Of a stretch of DNA of 15,567 bases, positions 7,146 through 15,289 are shown in pieces (the first letter of the stretch is position 1; every line of letters starts with the position of its first letter). Source of the stretch: CAZVYJ01 sp964631565. GTDB lineage: Bacteria > Planctomycetota > Phycisphaerae > SM23-33. Below the pieces are notes generated by a model. The model was not told the DNA's origin. It did not search any database and saw only the letters and a program-made list of their open reading frames with translations. The position numbers were made by a program, and so were the translations under genes. The stretch spans positions 1 through 15,567 of the forward strand of contig CAZVYJ010000061.1 in assembly GCA_964631565.1 (NCBI GenBank), given 5' to 3'.

Positions 7146-8516
7146 ATGCCCTTTTCCGTTCGATGGTCCAGGCTGGCCTACAGATTATGGCACAAACTGC
7201 GGCATCCTCGCCTTAGAGAGGCGATCGCCGAACAGTGTCGCGCCGACTGGCTGAATCCGGCAGAACTGAAGCAGCTGCAGCTTGCAAGGCTGAAACCTCT
7301 TCTCAGCCACGCATGGCGCAACTGCCCGTTCTATCGCCGCAAATTTGAACAGGCCGGGCTGACTGAAGGCAGAATAGATGCGATAAGTTCCACGGACGAG
7401 CTTTCCGAAATTCCGGTGCTCATCAGGCGCGAGATTCAGGATAATCGCGACGACATGATCGGGCGGAACTTCAGCCATAAGCAGCTGCTGAGAGACCGCA
7501 CCGGCGGTTCGAGCGGGAAACCGCTGCATTTCTACCGTGACACGGTGAATTTCCCGCACATGGCTGCCCGCAGATATCGCGGGGACATGATGGTCGGCTG
7601 GGATTTCGGAAAACGATCCGTCATGCTCTGGGGGGCGAGGCTGGACACCGGATTGTCCGAAAAAATCTTCAGAAGATTTTTTCGCATTATGGTCAATGAA
7701 GTGATGATGGACTGCAGCCGCGTCGACGACGTCGATTTCGACGACTGCCTCCGTCGGCTGGAGGCGTATCATCCTCACATGATCGTGGCTTACTCTTCGA
7801 TAGCGGGCCTGTTTGCCGAGAAAGCTCTCGAGCTGGGGTATACCGACATCAGGCCGGAGTGCGTTCTTCTGACCGCTGAAAACGAAACTCCCGCCCAGCG
7901 TGCGCTGATAGAACGAGCGTTCGGCTGCAGGGTGTTCAATCGCTACGGCAGCAGGGAGATGTCGGTAATTGCATGCGAGTGCGACCGGCACCGGGGCAGG
8001 CATGTTCTGGCCGACCAGATGATTCTTGAAGTGGTCGACGATGCGGGCCGGCCGCTGCCGCCCGGCAAAAAAGGGTGGATCGTTATTACGGACCTGTTTA
8101 ACTACGGCATGCCGTTTATCCGTTACCGCATCGGCGACATCGGCGCGCTGAGCGACGAACCATGCAACTGCGGCAGGGGGCTGCCCATGCTGACAGAGCT
8201 TATAGGCGGCGCATCCGACGCGATTCATCTGCCTTCGGGCTGGCGCGTCGGAAGAGTCATTATCAGTGAACTGAATGCCGCACTGCCTTCGGCGCTGAAT
8301 TATCAGTTGGTGCATAAAAGCGATACGGAGTTTACACTGCGGGTTCTGAAAGGCCCCGATTTTGACGAAACCGAGCTGCCGGGCGCCGTTAAGGTTCTTA
8401 AAAAAGTTCTGGGCCCCGGAGTGACGGTTTCGACAGAGTATGCGACCGACATAATACGTGGTCCGGGCGGCAAGTATGATTTTCTGATAACATGTCCGCC
8501 GCAGGAGCAGAGCTGA
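7146..8516 (+). CDS. PaaK/CapK-like adenylate-forming enzyme
   Basis: 456 aa, of the phenylacetate-CoA ligase / coenzyme F390 synthetase-like branch of the ANL superfamily. It has the nucleotide-binding loop DRTGGSSGKP (117-126), YGSRE (267-271) for adenine and carboxylate binding, YRIGD (327-331) for ribose contact, and a CNCGRGLP cysteine pair (340-342) followed by GGASD, all typical of the family. ANL enzymes activate a carboxylic acid with ATP. In polysaccharide loci the CapK-type members are presumed to activate an acid for transfer to a sugar or lipid, but substrates are mostly unknown. It starts just after the GT4 fusion tail and its stop overlaps the flippase start (TGATG), so it probably belongs to the same transcript. 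Confidence 0.85.
   Translation: MPFSVRWSRLAYRLWHKLRHPRLREAIAEQCRADWLNPAELKQLQLARLKPLLSHAWRNCPFYRRKFEQAGLTEGRIDAISSTDELSEIPVLIRREIQDNRDDMIGRNFSHKQLLRDRTGGSSGKPLHFYRDTVNFPHMAARRYRGDMMVGWDFGKRSVMLWGARLDTGLSEKIFRRFFRIMVNEVMMDCSRVDDVDFDDCLRRLEAYHPHMIVAYSSIAGLFAEKALELGYTDIRPECVLLTAENETPAQRALIERAFGCRVFNRYGSREMSVIACECDRHRGRHVLADQMILEVVDDAGRPLPPGKKGWIVITDLFNYGMPFIRYRIGDIGALSDEPCNCGRGLPMLTELIGGASDAIHLPSGWRVGRVIISELNAALPSALNYQLVHKSDTEFTLRVLKGPDFDETELPGAVKVLKKVLGPGVTVSTEYATDIIRGPGGKYDFLITCPPQEQS
8503..8507 (+). promoter_or_regulatory. Shine-Dalgarno site fixing the flippase start
   Basis: AGGAG lies 8 bases before ATG 8516, within the end of the PaaK-like gene. It supports 8516 over the in-frame ATG at 8492, and translational coupling through TGATG. 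Confidence 0.65.
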
Positions 8517-10072
8517 TGAAACTGGTACCGCTGCCGCATTCGCCTATTACAACCCGCCGCATCGGCCTGAACGCCGCTGCGCAGTGGGCCCAGACGATAG
8601 TTACCGCGGTGGCGCTGCTGTTCCTGACGCCGATGCTGCTGGACGGGCTGGGCAAGAGCGGCTACGGCATGTGGAGCATCGCTTTTACGACGGTGCAGGT
8701 GCTGGTTTCGCTGGACTTCGGCATGCAGTCCGCAACGCGTCGATTCATGGCGCGTTTTATCGTTGGCGCCAGCAGGGTCGACCTTTATCGCGCGTTCAAC
8801 AGTTCGCTGGCGATAATGCTGGTCGTCTCGGCCGTCCTTGTCGCGGCGATGATCGCCCTGGGCTGGCTGCTTCCTTATGTCAGCGGCGTCAGAGGCATGG
8901 AGGCCGTCGAATTTCGCGAAGCGATTTGGGTCCTCGCCGCCGGCATACCTTTCAGCATGGTGATGAGACCGTTCCATGGCGTGATAGCCGGCCTGCAGCA
9001 GGGCTACAAATCGGCCTTGGCGGCGACAATCGGGTATCTGACATTCGTCGTTATGGCGGTGATTTGCCTGGAAACCGGCCACAGCGACCTGCGGCTGCTG
9101 GCCGTTGCCGTCGTACTGCATCTTGTTGTATTTTTGGGCCTGACTGCATGGTGGGCGTGGAAGCCGCTCGGCCATATCGCAATATCTTTCAGATATGTGC
9201 GGAGCGAGTATGTCCGAGAGATGCTTCATTTCGGCAAGTCGGCCTTTCTGCTGCCTGTAGCCATGGTTGCCTATAATCTTGACACCCAACTGATAGGCGC
9301 TTTTGTAAGCACGGCCACCGTGGCGTACTACAGAATCCCCATACAGTTGATAATGTTCATCCGCATGCTTGCCATGGGAATCAGCCAGCCTCTGCTGCCG
9401 GTCGCGACGCAACTCAGGCAGTCAGGACAGATTGAGCTGCTCAAGGACTTGTATCACAGCGGCGCGAGGCTGACGGGTTCGCTGGTGGTCATGCTTCTGC
9501 TGCCGCTGGTGATTTTCGGCGAGGTGTTCATCGGCAACTGGCTGCCGGGGCAGGGCATGGCCTGGACGTGGCAGCTGCTGGCCATAATGTCGCTGGGGCA
9601 GTTCATAGCGATTATGTCCATGCCCGGCGAGCAGATGCTTCTCGGCGCCGGGCGAACCGGCCGCATCGGCATCGCGAACGTCGCCGGGGCTGCGGTGAAG
9701 CTCGCCGCAACAGTGCTGGTGCTTACGATTACGCCGTGGGAACTCATCGGTGTGGCGTGGGCGACGACTGTTCCGCTGCTGGCTTCCGGCCTGGTTGTGC
9801 TTTACTGCATGTGCAGTCAGAACAGTATTTCCGCAGTCAGCTACTTCGCGTCCACGCTGGGACGGGTTACCGTGGCTGCCCTGCCGGCAGGCGGATTGCT
9901 GCTCGTGCTGCGGGGCGTGTGGGTGCCGGAATCATTTTTCGTTTCGATTATACAGGTCGCGTTCGGTGCGGCTCTCTGCGGCGTCTCGTCATGGTTCCTG
10001 GCGCTGACCGAGCAGGATCGAACGTATATGCGAGCGTTGCTGTGGACCAGAACCAACACCGAGGCGGCATAG
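8516..10072 (+). CDS. Wzx-like polysaccharide flippase (MOP/MVF superfamily)
   Basis: 518 aa, an integral membrane protein with some twelve to fourteen hydrophobic segments spread over its length. The N-terminus, RRIGLNAAAQWAQTIVTAV followed by LLFLTPMLLDGLGKSGYGMW, is the characteristic opening of O-antigen/teichoic-acid type flippases. A second half begins near YVREMLHFGKSAFLLPVA, mirroring the first, as in the MOP fold. Its likely job is to translocate the lipid-linked repeat unit from the cytoplasmic to the outer face of the inner membrane. It sits between the PaaK-like gene (overlap TGATG) and gmd (41-base gap). A polymerase is not seen nearby, so either Wzy lies outside the window or the unit is not polymerised. 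Confidence 0.9.
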   Translation: MKLVPLPHSPITTRRIGLNAAAQWAQTIVTAVALLFLTPMLLDGLGKSGYGMWSIAFTTVQVLVSLDFGMQSATRRFMARFIVGASRVDLYRAFNSSLAIMLVVSAVLVAAMIALGWLLPYVSGVRGMEAVEFREAIWVLAAGIPFSMVMRPFHGVIAGLQQGYKSALAATIGYLTFVVMAVICLETGHSDLRLLAVAVVLHLVVFLGLTAWWAWKPLGHIAISFRYVRSEYVREMLHFGKSAFLLPVAMVAYNLDTQLIGAFVSTATVAYYRIPIQLIMFIRMLAMGISQPLLPVATQLRQSGQIELLKDLYHSGARLTGSLVVMLLLPLVIFGEVFIGNWLPGQGMAWTWQLLAIMSLGQFIAIMSMPGEQMLLGAGRTGRIGIANVAGAAVKLAATVLVLTITPWELIGVAWATTVPLLASGLVVLYCMCSQNSISAVSYFASTLGRVTVAALPAGGLLLVLRGVWVPESFFVSIIQVAFGAALCGVSSWFLALTEQDRTYMRALLWTRTNTEAA

Positions 10073-10113
10073 ATTGCTTGAACCGCCGCCTCCGCGGATG
10101 ATAATGGTGCGTC

Positions 10114-11139
10114 ATGACAAGAAAAGCGCTTATAACGGGCATCACCGGACAGGACGGAAGCTATCTCGCCGAGCTGCTGTTGAACAAGGGGTACGAAGTC
10201 CACGGCATAGTCCGGCGAAGCAGCACGTTCGGCACGGAGCGGATTGATCATCTCTACCACGACCCGCACGAGAAGGGCGTCAGGCTGACGCTGCACTACG
10301 GCGACCTGACCGACGGGACGGCGCTGGCGGGCCTGCTGGCGAAAATCAGACCGCACGAAGTCTACAACCTCGGCGCACAGTCGCACGTGAGGGTGAGCTT
10401 CGACCAGCCGGTCTACACCGTCCAGACCGACGCGATCGGAACGCTGCACCTGCTTGAGGCGATACGCTCCGTCGATCCGGCGATCCGTTTTTACCAGGCG
10501 TCCAGCAGTGAGATGTACGGCCAGGCCGCCGAAACGCCGCAGTCGGAGACTACGCCTTTTCATCCGAGAAGCCCCTACGCATGCGCAAAAGTGTTTTCGT
10601 ATCACCAGGTGGTCAACTATCGCGAGGCGTACGATATCTTCGCGTGCAACGGCATATTGTTTAATCACGAAAGTCCCCGCCGCGGCGAGACGTTCGTCAC
10701 GCGGAAAATAACGCGCGCCGCCACGCGGATAAAGCTTGGCCTGCAGGACAAACTTTATCTCGGCTGCCTCGACGCCAAACGCGACTGGGGATTCGCAGGC
10801 GACTACGTCGAAGCGATGTGGCTGATGCTGCAGCAGGAAAAGCCCGAGGACTTCGTAATCGCGACCGGCGAAAGCCGCAGCGTCCGCGAGTTCCTTCAAG
10901 CCGTCTTCGATATGCTCCGGCTCGACTGGAAAAAATATGTCGAGATAGACCCGCGTTTCTTCCGGCCTTCGGAAGTCGACGAACTTTGCGGCGACGCCTC
11001 GAAGGCGAAGAAGCTGCTGAACTGGCGGCCGAAAGTTTCGTTCAACCAGCTCGTGAACATGATGGTCGCCTCGGACATGAAACTCGCCGAAAATGAAAAA
11101 GTCGTCCGCGACCACAACGCGAACAAGGGCAGGGCCTGA
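10114..11139 (+). CDS. gmd: GDP-mannose 4,6-dehydratase
   Basis: 341 aa, the usual family length. A short-chain dehydrogenase fold enzyme that converts GDP-D-mannose to GDP-4-keto-6-deoxy-D-mannose in the cytoplasm, using a bound NADP. The glycine-rich loop TGITGQDGSYL (8-18), HYGDLTD (61-67), NLGAQSHV (85-92), ASSSEMYG (129-136) and the Y155-xxx-K159 pair in SPYACAK are all present. NHESPRRGETFVTRKIT (184-200) is a near-diagnostic GMD signature. SPYACAKVFSYH differs mildly from the more common SPYAVAKLYAYW. No clear Shine-Dalgarno site precedes the ATG. It pairs with the fcl gene one base downstream of its stop, giving a two-step route to GDP-L-fucose. Confidence 0.96.
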   Translation: MTRKALITGITGQDGSYLAELLLNKGYEVHGIVRRSSTFGTERIDHLYHDPHEKGVRLTLHYGDLTDGTALAGLLAKIRPHEVYNLGAQSHVRVSFDQPVYTVQTDAIGTLHLLEAIRSVDPAIRFYQASSSEMYGQAAETPQSETTPFHPRSPYACAKVFSYHQVVNYREAYDIFACNGILFNHESPRRGETFVTRKITRAATRIKLGLQDKLYLGCLDAKRDWGFAGDYVEAMWLMLQQEKPEDFVIATGESRSVREFLQAVFDMLRLDWKKYVEIDPRFFRPSEVDELCGDASKAKKLLNWRPKVSFNQLVNMMVASDMKLAENEKVVRDHNANKGRA

Positions 11140-11140
11140 C

Positions 11141-12082
11141 ATGCTCGACCTGGCCGCACAACGCATCGTCGTCACGGGTGGGGCGGGGTTCCTCGGCAGG
11201 CATCTCTGCAAAGCCCTTGAGGCCGCAGGTGCGAAAAACATTCTCGTGCCGCGCAGACGCGAATACGACCTGACCGACTACCTCGCAGCCGGTCGCGTGT
11301 ACAAAAACATGAAGCCCGACGTCGTCATCCACCTCGCGGCGGAAGTCGGCGGCATCGGCGCGAACCGCGAAAATCCCGGCCGGTTCTTCTACGCGAACAT
11401 GGCGATGGCCCTGAACATGATTGAGCACGCCCGGCTGGCCGGCGTAAAAAAATTCGTCCAGCTCGGCACGGTCTGCGCCTATCCGAAATTCACGCCGGTC
11501 CCGTTCCGCGAGGAAGATTTGTGGAACGGATATCCGGAGGAAACCAACGCGCCGTACGGCATCGCCAAAAAGGCCGCACTCGTCATGCTGCAGGGTTACC
11601 GTCAGCAGTACGGCCTGAACGGAATTTTCCTGCTGCCGGTGAACCTGTATGGCCCGGGCGATAACTTCGACCCCTCCGGCAGCCACGTTATCCCGGCGAT
11701 GATACGCAAGTTTATAGAGGCCGGACGCAGCGGCGAGAAAAAGGTCGAGCTTTGGGGTACCGGCTCGGCCAGCAGGGAATTTCTCTATGTCGAAGACTGC
11801 GCGAAAGCCATCACGCTGGCCACGCAGAAATACGACGGCGCCGAGCCGGTCAACATCGGCTCCGGCAGCGAGATAACCATCCGCGACCTGGCGACAAAAA
11901 TCGCCGCGATGACCGGTTTCGACGGCGAGCTTGTGTGGGACGCCTCCAAACCCGACGGCCAGCCGCGACGCTGCCTCGACATATCCAAAGCCCGGTCGCT
12001 GTTTGATTTCCGCGCGGAAACTCCGCTCGACGCCGGCCTGCAGAAAACCATCGAATGGGTGCTGGCGAACAAACCGTTCTGA
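11141..12082 (+). CDS. fcl: GDP-L-fucose synthase
   Basis: 313 aa, the expected length. An NADPH-dependent epimerase/reductase that converts GDP-4-keto-6-deoxy-mannose to GDP-L-fucose. TGGAGFLG (12-19) binds the cofactor. Catalytic residues are visible as Y139-xxx-K143 in APYGIAKKA, Cys112 in GTVCAYP (the SSCIYP position) and His182 in SHVIPAM. HLAAEVGGIGAN (64-75) is also typical. I chose ATG 11141, one base after the gmd stop, rather than 11093, because the Rossmann fold begins directly after it and an AGGG (11131-11134) lies upstream. If a 4-amino or 3-deoxy branch existed instead (perosamine, colitose) other enzymes would be expected; none are here, so L-fucose is the simplest product. 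Confidence 0.95.
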   Translation: MLDLAAQRIVVTGGAGFLGRHLCKALEAAGAKNILVPRRREYDLTDYLAAGRVYKNMKPDVVIHLAAEVGGIGANRENPGRFFYANMAMALNMIEHARLAGVKKFVQLGTVCAYPKFTPVPFREEDLWNGYPEETNAPYGIAKKAALVMLQGYRQQYGLNGIFLLPVNLYGPGDNFDPSGSHVIPAMIRKFIEAGRSGEKKVELWGTGSASREFLYVEDCAKAITLATQKYDGAEPVNIGSGSEITIRDLATKIAAMTGFDGELVWDASKPDGQPRRCLDISKARSLFDFRAETPLDAGLQKTIEWVLANKPF

Positions 12083-12094
12083 ATGGGATTTTCT

Positions 12095-12125
12095 ATGCAT
12101 CCTGAAGTCCTTCGGGATTCTGCAT
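12095..12125 (+). terminator. Hairpin just after fcl, possible terminator or attenuator
   Basis: ATCCTGAAG pairs with CTTCGGGAT around a small loop (8 usable pairs, one G-T), with an extra ATGC/GCAT outer stem and a bulge on the 3' side. It starts 12 bases after the fcl stop. The following sequence (ATATTTCAG) is only mildly T-rich, so intrinsic termination is uncertain; mRNA 3' end protection is another option. Confidence 0.4.
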
Positions 12126-12205
12126 ATTTCAGCGGACACATCTGTACCACCCGGTGTTTCACCTGTTATGTCGAGCATTTGGGAACCCTGTTGCAACCGC
12201 ATGTT

Positions 12206-12230
12206 CGCCGGCATCGTTCTGTCTGCCGGC
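12206..12230 (+). promoter_or_regulatory. Hairpin directly before the lipoprotein ribosome site
   Basis: GCCGGCA (12207-12213) pairs with TGCCGGC (12224-12230) around a 10-base loop, ending immediately before AAAGGAG. Its position would let folding affect access to the ribosome site. No known riboswitch consensus is recognised in this 161-base gap. Confidence 0.35.
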
Positions 12231-12232
12231 AA

Positions 12233-12237
12233 AGGAG
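12233..12237 (+). promoter_or_regulatory. Shine-Dalgarno site fixing a GTG start
   Basis: AGGAG lies 6 bases before GTG 12244. This, and the signal peptide that begins exactly there, rule out the upstream in-frame ATG at 12154. Confidence 0.75.
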
Positions 12238-12243
12238 TTGATC

Positions 12244-14733
12244 GTGCGAAAACTGTTCATCACTTGTTCATGTCTGCTTCTTGTCTGTGCGGGGTGTTCT
12301 GCCGGCGATAATCAGCCCGGAGATTTTGGAGAAAACGCTATGAGCAGCAAACCTGCAGCAGGCGCCCAGCCGCGAAGGGTTCCCCTTGACGATACCGCCC
12401 TGGCGAAAGTTGCATCCAAAGGCATCGAGGTTACCTGGGATGACGTAGCGGGCCTCTGCACTCCGCTGGCTGCGAGGGTTCCGGTGCAGTCCTGTCACAG
12501 CCCGCGACAGGTGCTGGTGCATCCCGATATGTCCGTCGCGCTGCACACTGTCGGCGCGAGTTTTCAGAACAACATGCAGTATCCGCCGGTTATCGGGCTG
12601 GCGATAGGCAAGCCGGACGGCTTCCCGGACATGTTCAAGGTTACGCGTCGGCTGCAACGTGGATACCTGCCGATAGTCAACAGTCAATGGATTAGTGACG
12701 GTCTTCGCCTCCGGCAGACGGTCTTCTGCTATCTGCCGCATGATAAGGAAGTGAAAAAAGGCGACGAAACGCAGTACGTGATGATGCGCCTCTCCGTGAA
12801 AAACACCGGCGGCAGCGAACGCGACGTTCCGTTGCTTCTTTATTTCGGCGGCGGCGGAGATTCGTACGTAAATTACGCGCCGTTCAATCCGCTTGTCACA
12901 CGATGGGCCCAGCCGCCAATGCCATTGAAGCTGAAAGATTCCATGCTCGCCTCCGACGACGGCGTGGTGCTGGTTTACGAAACCGACGGGCCGATTTCGG
13001 CTACATTCACTCCCGGCGTGGAGGTCGCGGCGCCGAAGGATGCGACCGTTCTGAACAACGCCCTGCGATTTGACATGTACCTGGCCAAGGGCGAAACACG
13101 CACGCTGGATTTCGTGATGGCCGATTCCAACGCCAAGCTGCCGACGAGCGAAGTGCCGGCGATGCGGAAAGTAAAGTTTGATGACGCCCTCAGGCTGACG
13201 GCTGAGCGTTCGGAAGTCAGGCTCAAACCCGCAATGAAGCTGACCACGCCGGACCGCCGCATCAACGAAATCTACAAGCATCTCATTCTTTCCAACCTTT
13301 CGCTGCAGTTCCGCTGCCCCGGCAACGAATGGCTCGTGCCGCACCAGTGCCCGACGCTCGGCGTCTGGTCGTGGGAGTTCGCCCACATGGCCGTCCCGAT
13401 GATGTCCGTCGGTATGCACGGTGAACTGGACGATTCGCTGCGGTTCTTCACCGACAGGCAGAACGGCGTCGGCCCAAAGAGCGCCAACAGCCCGCCGCAG
13501 GGCAATATCAAGTCCACCCGAGGCAGCTACGTCGGCGACAACGGCGGCCGGCTGTGGATGAACGAGACCGGCTCGATACTCTGGGCGCTGGCATCGCGAT
13601 ATCGCTACACGCACGACGTCGAGTGGCTCAAAGCGAACTGGCCGAGCATCATGGCTGCGTGGGACTGGATTCAGACCGAGCGGGACACGACACGCATCAA
13701 CGACGAGAAGGGCCAGAGGGTCCGCTACTGGGGGCTGCTGCCTTCCGGCATGCCGGGCGATATTCAACTTTTCTCCTTTACGTTCACGTTCAACGATTCC
13801 TTCACGTACCTCGGCATGGCCGAGATTGCAGCAGCGGCCCGGGACGCCGGATTTCCAGAGGCCGACAGACTCACGAAGGAGGCCGACGAATATCGCCGGT
13901 GCCTTCTCGACGTGATTCGCCGCGAGGAATATGTTGACCCGGAGACCGGCCTGCTGTTCGTTCCCAACACTGTGTTTTATCGCGAAACGCCGCCGGACAA
14001 GCGCGACCCGTACTGGGTCGCCGACGGGCCGATTCAGCTTTACGACACGGGCGTTCTGCACCCGACTGACAAACGATTCGCCGACATGGTCGAGTTCACC
14101 CGCGTCACGAAAAGCCTGCCTTACTCCGGCATACTGCTTGGGTTCGCCGAGCACATGGGCGGGGCCGACTGGTATCCCAACCAGACAGAGCGAAGCTACT
14201 TCAAGTGCTACCTGCAGCGCGGCGAAACGGAGAAGGCGCTGCTTGTGCTGTTTTCCAATCTCCACTACGGCATGTCGAACGACACTTACCAGACGTCCGA
14301 ACATTTCATCGCCGACAACTCGAACTGGACCGGCCTAAGCCCCAACGCATCCGGCAACGGGCGCGATATCGACATGATCCGCCGGATGTTTATCGATGAG
14401 CAGGAGCCCGGCAAGCTGTGGCTGCTGCGGGGCTGCCCGCGAAGATGGTTCGAACCGGGCGAGTCGATTGCCATCGAAAACGCACCGACGTACTTCGGGA
14501 CGATGGCGATAAGCACCAGGGCGGCGGCCGACTGCATCACCATAGATGTTACGCCGCCTTCACGGGATATTCCGCAGGCCATGGTTCTTGTTGTTCGCTG
14601 CCCGAAAGGCCGCGTAATTAAAACCGCGACGGTAAACGGCAAGCCGGCCGACATCGAGGGTGAGAAAATAACGCTTCCCAAAGTGAAAGATAAATTCCAT
14701 GTGGTCGTCAGGCTTGCGGAAAGCGGAGAATAA
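12244..14733 (+). CDS. Putative lipoprotein with six-hairpin-glycosidase-like architecture
   Basis: 829 aa from a GTG start. Residues 1-18 (MRKLFITCSCLLLVCAGC) form a lipoprotein signal peptide with Cys18 as the probable lipidated residue; a linker to about residue 45 follows. Residues ~50-330 look beta-rich, like the N-terminal sandwich of (alpha/alpha)6 glycosidases. Residues ~340-720 are helical and contain aromatic/acidic segments expected in a barrel active site: WSWEFAH (375-381), WMNETGSILWAL (around 440) and GADWYPNQTERS (around 642). A small beta C-terminal domain follows. I cannot assign a GH family. Likely it cleaves or trims a glycan at the cell surface; the position after the GDP-fucose genes makes a deoxy-sugar polymer a possible substrate, but that is speculation. 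Separated from fcl by 161 bases, so possibly its own transcription unit. Confidence 0.7.
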   Translation: MRKLFITCSCLLLVCAGCSAGDNQPGDFGENAMSSKPAAGAQPRRVPLDDTALAKVASKGIEVTWDDVAGLCTPLAARVPVQSCHSPRQVLVHPDMSVALHTVGASFQNNMQYPPVIGLAIGKPDGFPDMFKVTRRLQRGYLPIVNSQWISDGLRLRQTVFCYLPHDKEVKKGDETQYVMMRLSVKNTGGSERDVPLLLYFGGGGDSYVNYAPFNPLVTRWAQPPMPLKLKDSMLASDDGVVLVYETDGPISATFTPGVEVAAPKDATVLNNALRFDMYLAKGETRTLDFVMADSNAKLPTSEVPAMRKVKFDDALRLTAERSEVRLKPAMKLTTPDRRINEIYKHLILSNLSLQFRCPGNEWLVPHQCPTLGVWSWEFAHMAVPMMSVGMHGELDDSLRFFTDRQNGVGPKSANSPPQGNIKSTRGSYVGDNGGRLWMNETGSILWALASRYRYTHDVEWLKANWPSIMAAWDWIQTERDTTRINDEKGQRVRYWGLLPSGMPGDIQLFSFTFTFNDSFTYLGMAEIAAAARDAGFPEADRLTKEADEYRRCLLDVIRREEYVDPETGLLFVPNTVFYRETPPDKRDPYWVADGPIQLYDTGVLHPTDKRFADMVEFTRVTKSLPYSGILLGFAEHMGGADWYPNQTERSYFKCYLQRGETEKALLVLFSNLHYGMSNDTYQTSEHFIADNSNWTGLSPNASGNGRDIDMIRRMFIDEQEPGKLWLLRGCPRRWFEPGESIAIENAPTYFGTMAISTRAAADCITIDVTPPSRDIPQAMVLVVRCPKGRVIKTATVNGKPADIEGEKITLPKVKDKFHVVVRLAESGE

Positions 14734-14852
14734 AACTTCGGCCGGCGGCTTTGCCGCATCCGTGGGTTTTATCGGCGGAGATAATGCAAAAACAATGAGC
14801 AGTTGAACAGGCGACCTCATGTGAGCAATGATTTAGTCTGCAATATACAGTT

Positions 14853-14882
14853 GACGAGAAAATCTGTTTTTCTTTTCTCGTC
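14853..14882. terminator. Hairpin between convergent units, possible bidirectional terminator
   Basis: GACGAGAAAA pairs perfectly with TTTTCTCGTC (10 pairs, 10-base T-rich loop). It lies between the plus-strand lipoprotein gene and the minus-strand tRNA. The A/T half of the stem gives each strand a short T run, but there is no clean T tract after the stem. Confidence 0.35.
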
Positions 14883-14912
14883 TGTTCTGCTGTTCCACTG
14901 CTCACCTGCTCC

Positions 14913-14935
14913 AAGCCGTCCCTGAGGGGCGGCTT
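14913..14935. other. 10-pair hairpin next to the tRNA-end copy
   Basis: AAGCCGTCCC pairs with GGGGCGGCTT (one G-T) around a TGA loop. It lies directly against the 20-base copy of the tRNA-Ser 3' end, at the same relative place that the hairpin at 15123-15157 occupies beside the intact tRNA gene. Confidence 0.5.
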
Positions 14936-14955
14936 AACGGAGAGGGTGGGATTCG
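14936..14955 (-). repeat. Direct copy of the tRNA-Ser 3' end
   Basis: AACGGAGAGGGTGGGATTCG is identical to 15161-15180, which is the 3' acceptor strand, discriminator and half of the T arm of the tRNA-Ser gene plus two flanking bases. The rest of a tRNA is absent: after the copy the sequence diverges at once. It may be an attachment-site duplicate or the stub of a second tRNA. Confidence 0.7.
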
Positions 14956-15160
14956 CTGCCTCCTTCGCCAAGTCGCCGACGCTCCATAGCTATGGCGACG
15001 GAGCGGCTTCGGAGGCCGAGCCGCGGCGCCTTCGGCTCTACGGACCTCGGCGTCGAACCGCACGGTCTGCACAGCTTCGCTCCGCTCGCTGTGCCCGTGG
15101 GTTCTATTGGCGTGGATAAAGCCAAAGACCCCGGAACAGGTCGTTCCAAGGTCTTTGTCC
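14956..15160. mobile_element. Candidate small palindromic insert bounded by tRNA 3'-end repeats
   Basis: This segment lies between two direct 20-base copies of the tRNA-Ser 3' end. It encodes nothing credible and consists mainly of nested stems. The strongest pairs GAACC-G-CACGG (15055-15065) with CCGTGGGTTC (15095-15104) and, inside it, GCACAGC (15069-15075) with GCTGTGC (15088-15094). The layout resembles a non-autonomous element that entered the tRNA 3' end and rebuilt it. No integrase or terminal motif is seen, so this remains a hypothesis. Confidence 0.3.
15123..15157 (-). terminator. Hairpin right after tRNA-Ser, possible terminator
   Basis: On the minus strand CAAAGACC pairs with GGTCTTTG (outer stem, 8 pairs) and GGAAC with GTTCC (inner stem, 5 pairs) around a 5-base loop. 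It begins 6 bases beyond the tRNA 3' end. The tail is GCTTT, a weak T tract; RNase processing signal is the alternative. Confidence 0.45.
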
Positions 15161-15247
<87 letters not shown>

Positions 15248-15289
15248 ACTAGCAACTGCTTTATCGGCAAATTGCAGGTGAGGTGGGGG

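Noticed and set aside
8303..9412. 369-residue minus-strand frame opposite the flippase gene
   Set aside because: Composition is His/Arg/Gln-rich and has no family motif; the plus strand encodes a clear multi-helix flippase.
9841..11241. 466-residue minus-strand frame opposite gmd
   Set aside because: It spans several plus-strand genes, and gmd motifs leave no doubt about the coding strand.
12154..12243. ATG 12154 as start of the lipoprotein
   Set aside because: It would bury the signal peptide behind 30 residues; GTG 12244 has a good ribosome site and begins the signal peptide.
12268..14304. 678-residue open frame on the minus strand opposite the lipoprotein gene
   Set aside because: Rich in Arg/His/Val with no domain or motif. 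It mirrors a GC-rich gene whose other strand has a signal peptide, ribosome site and coherent fold features; long antisense frames are expected at this GC content.
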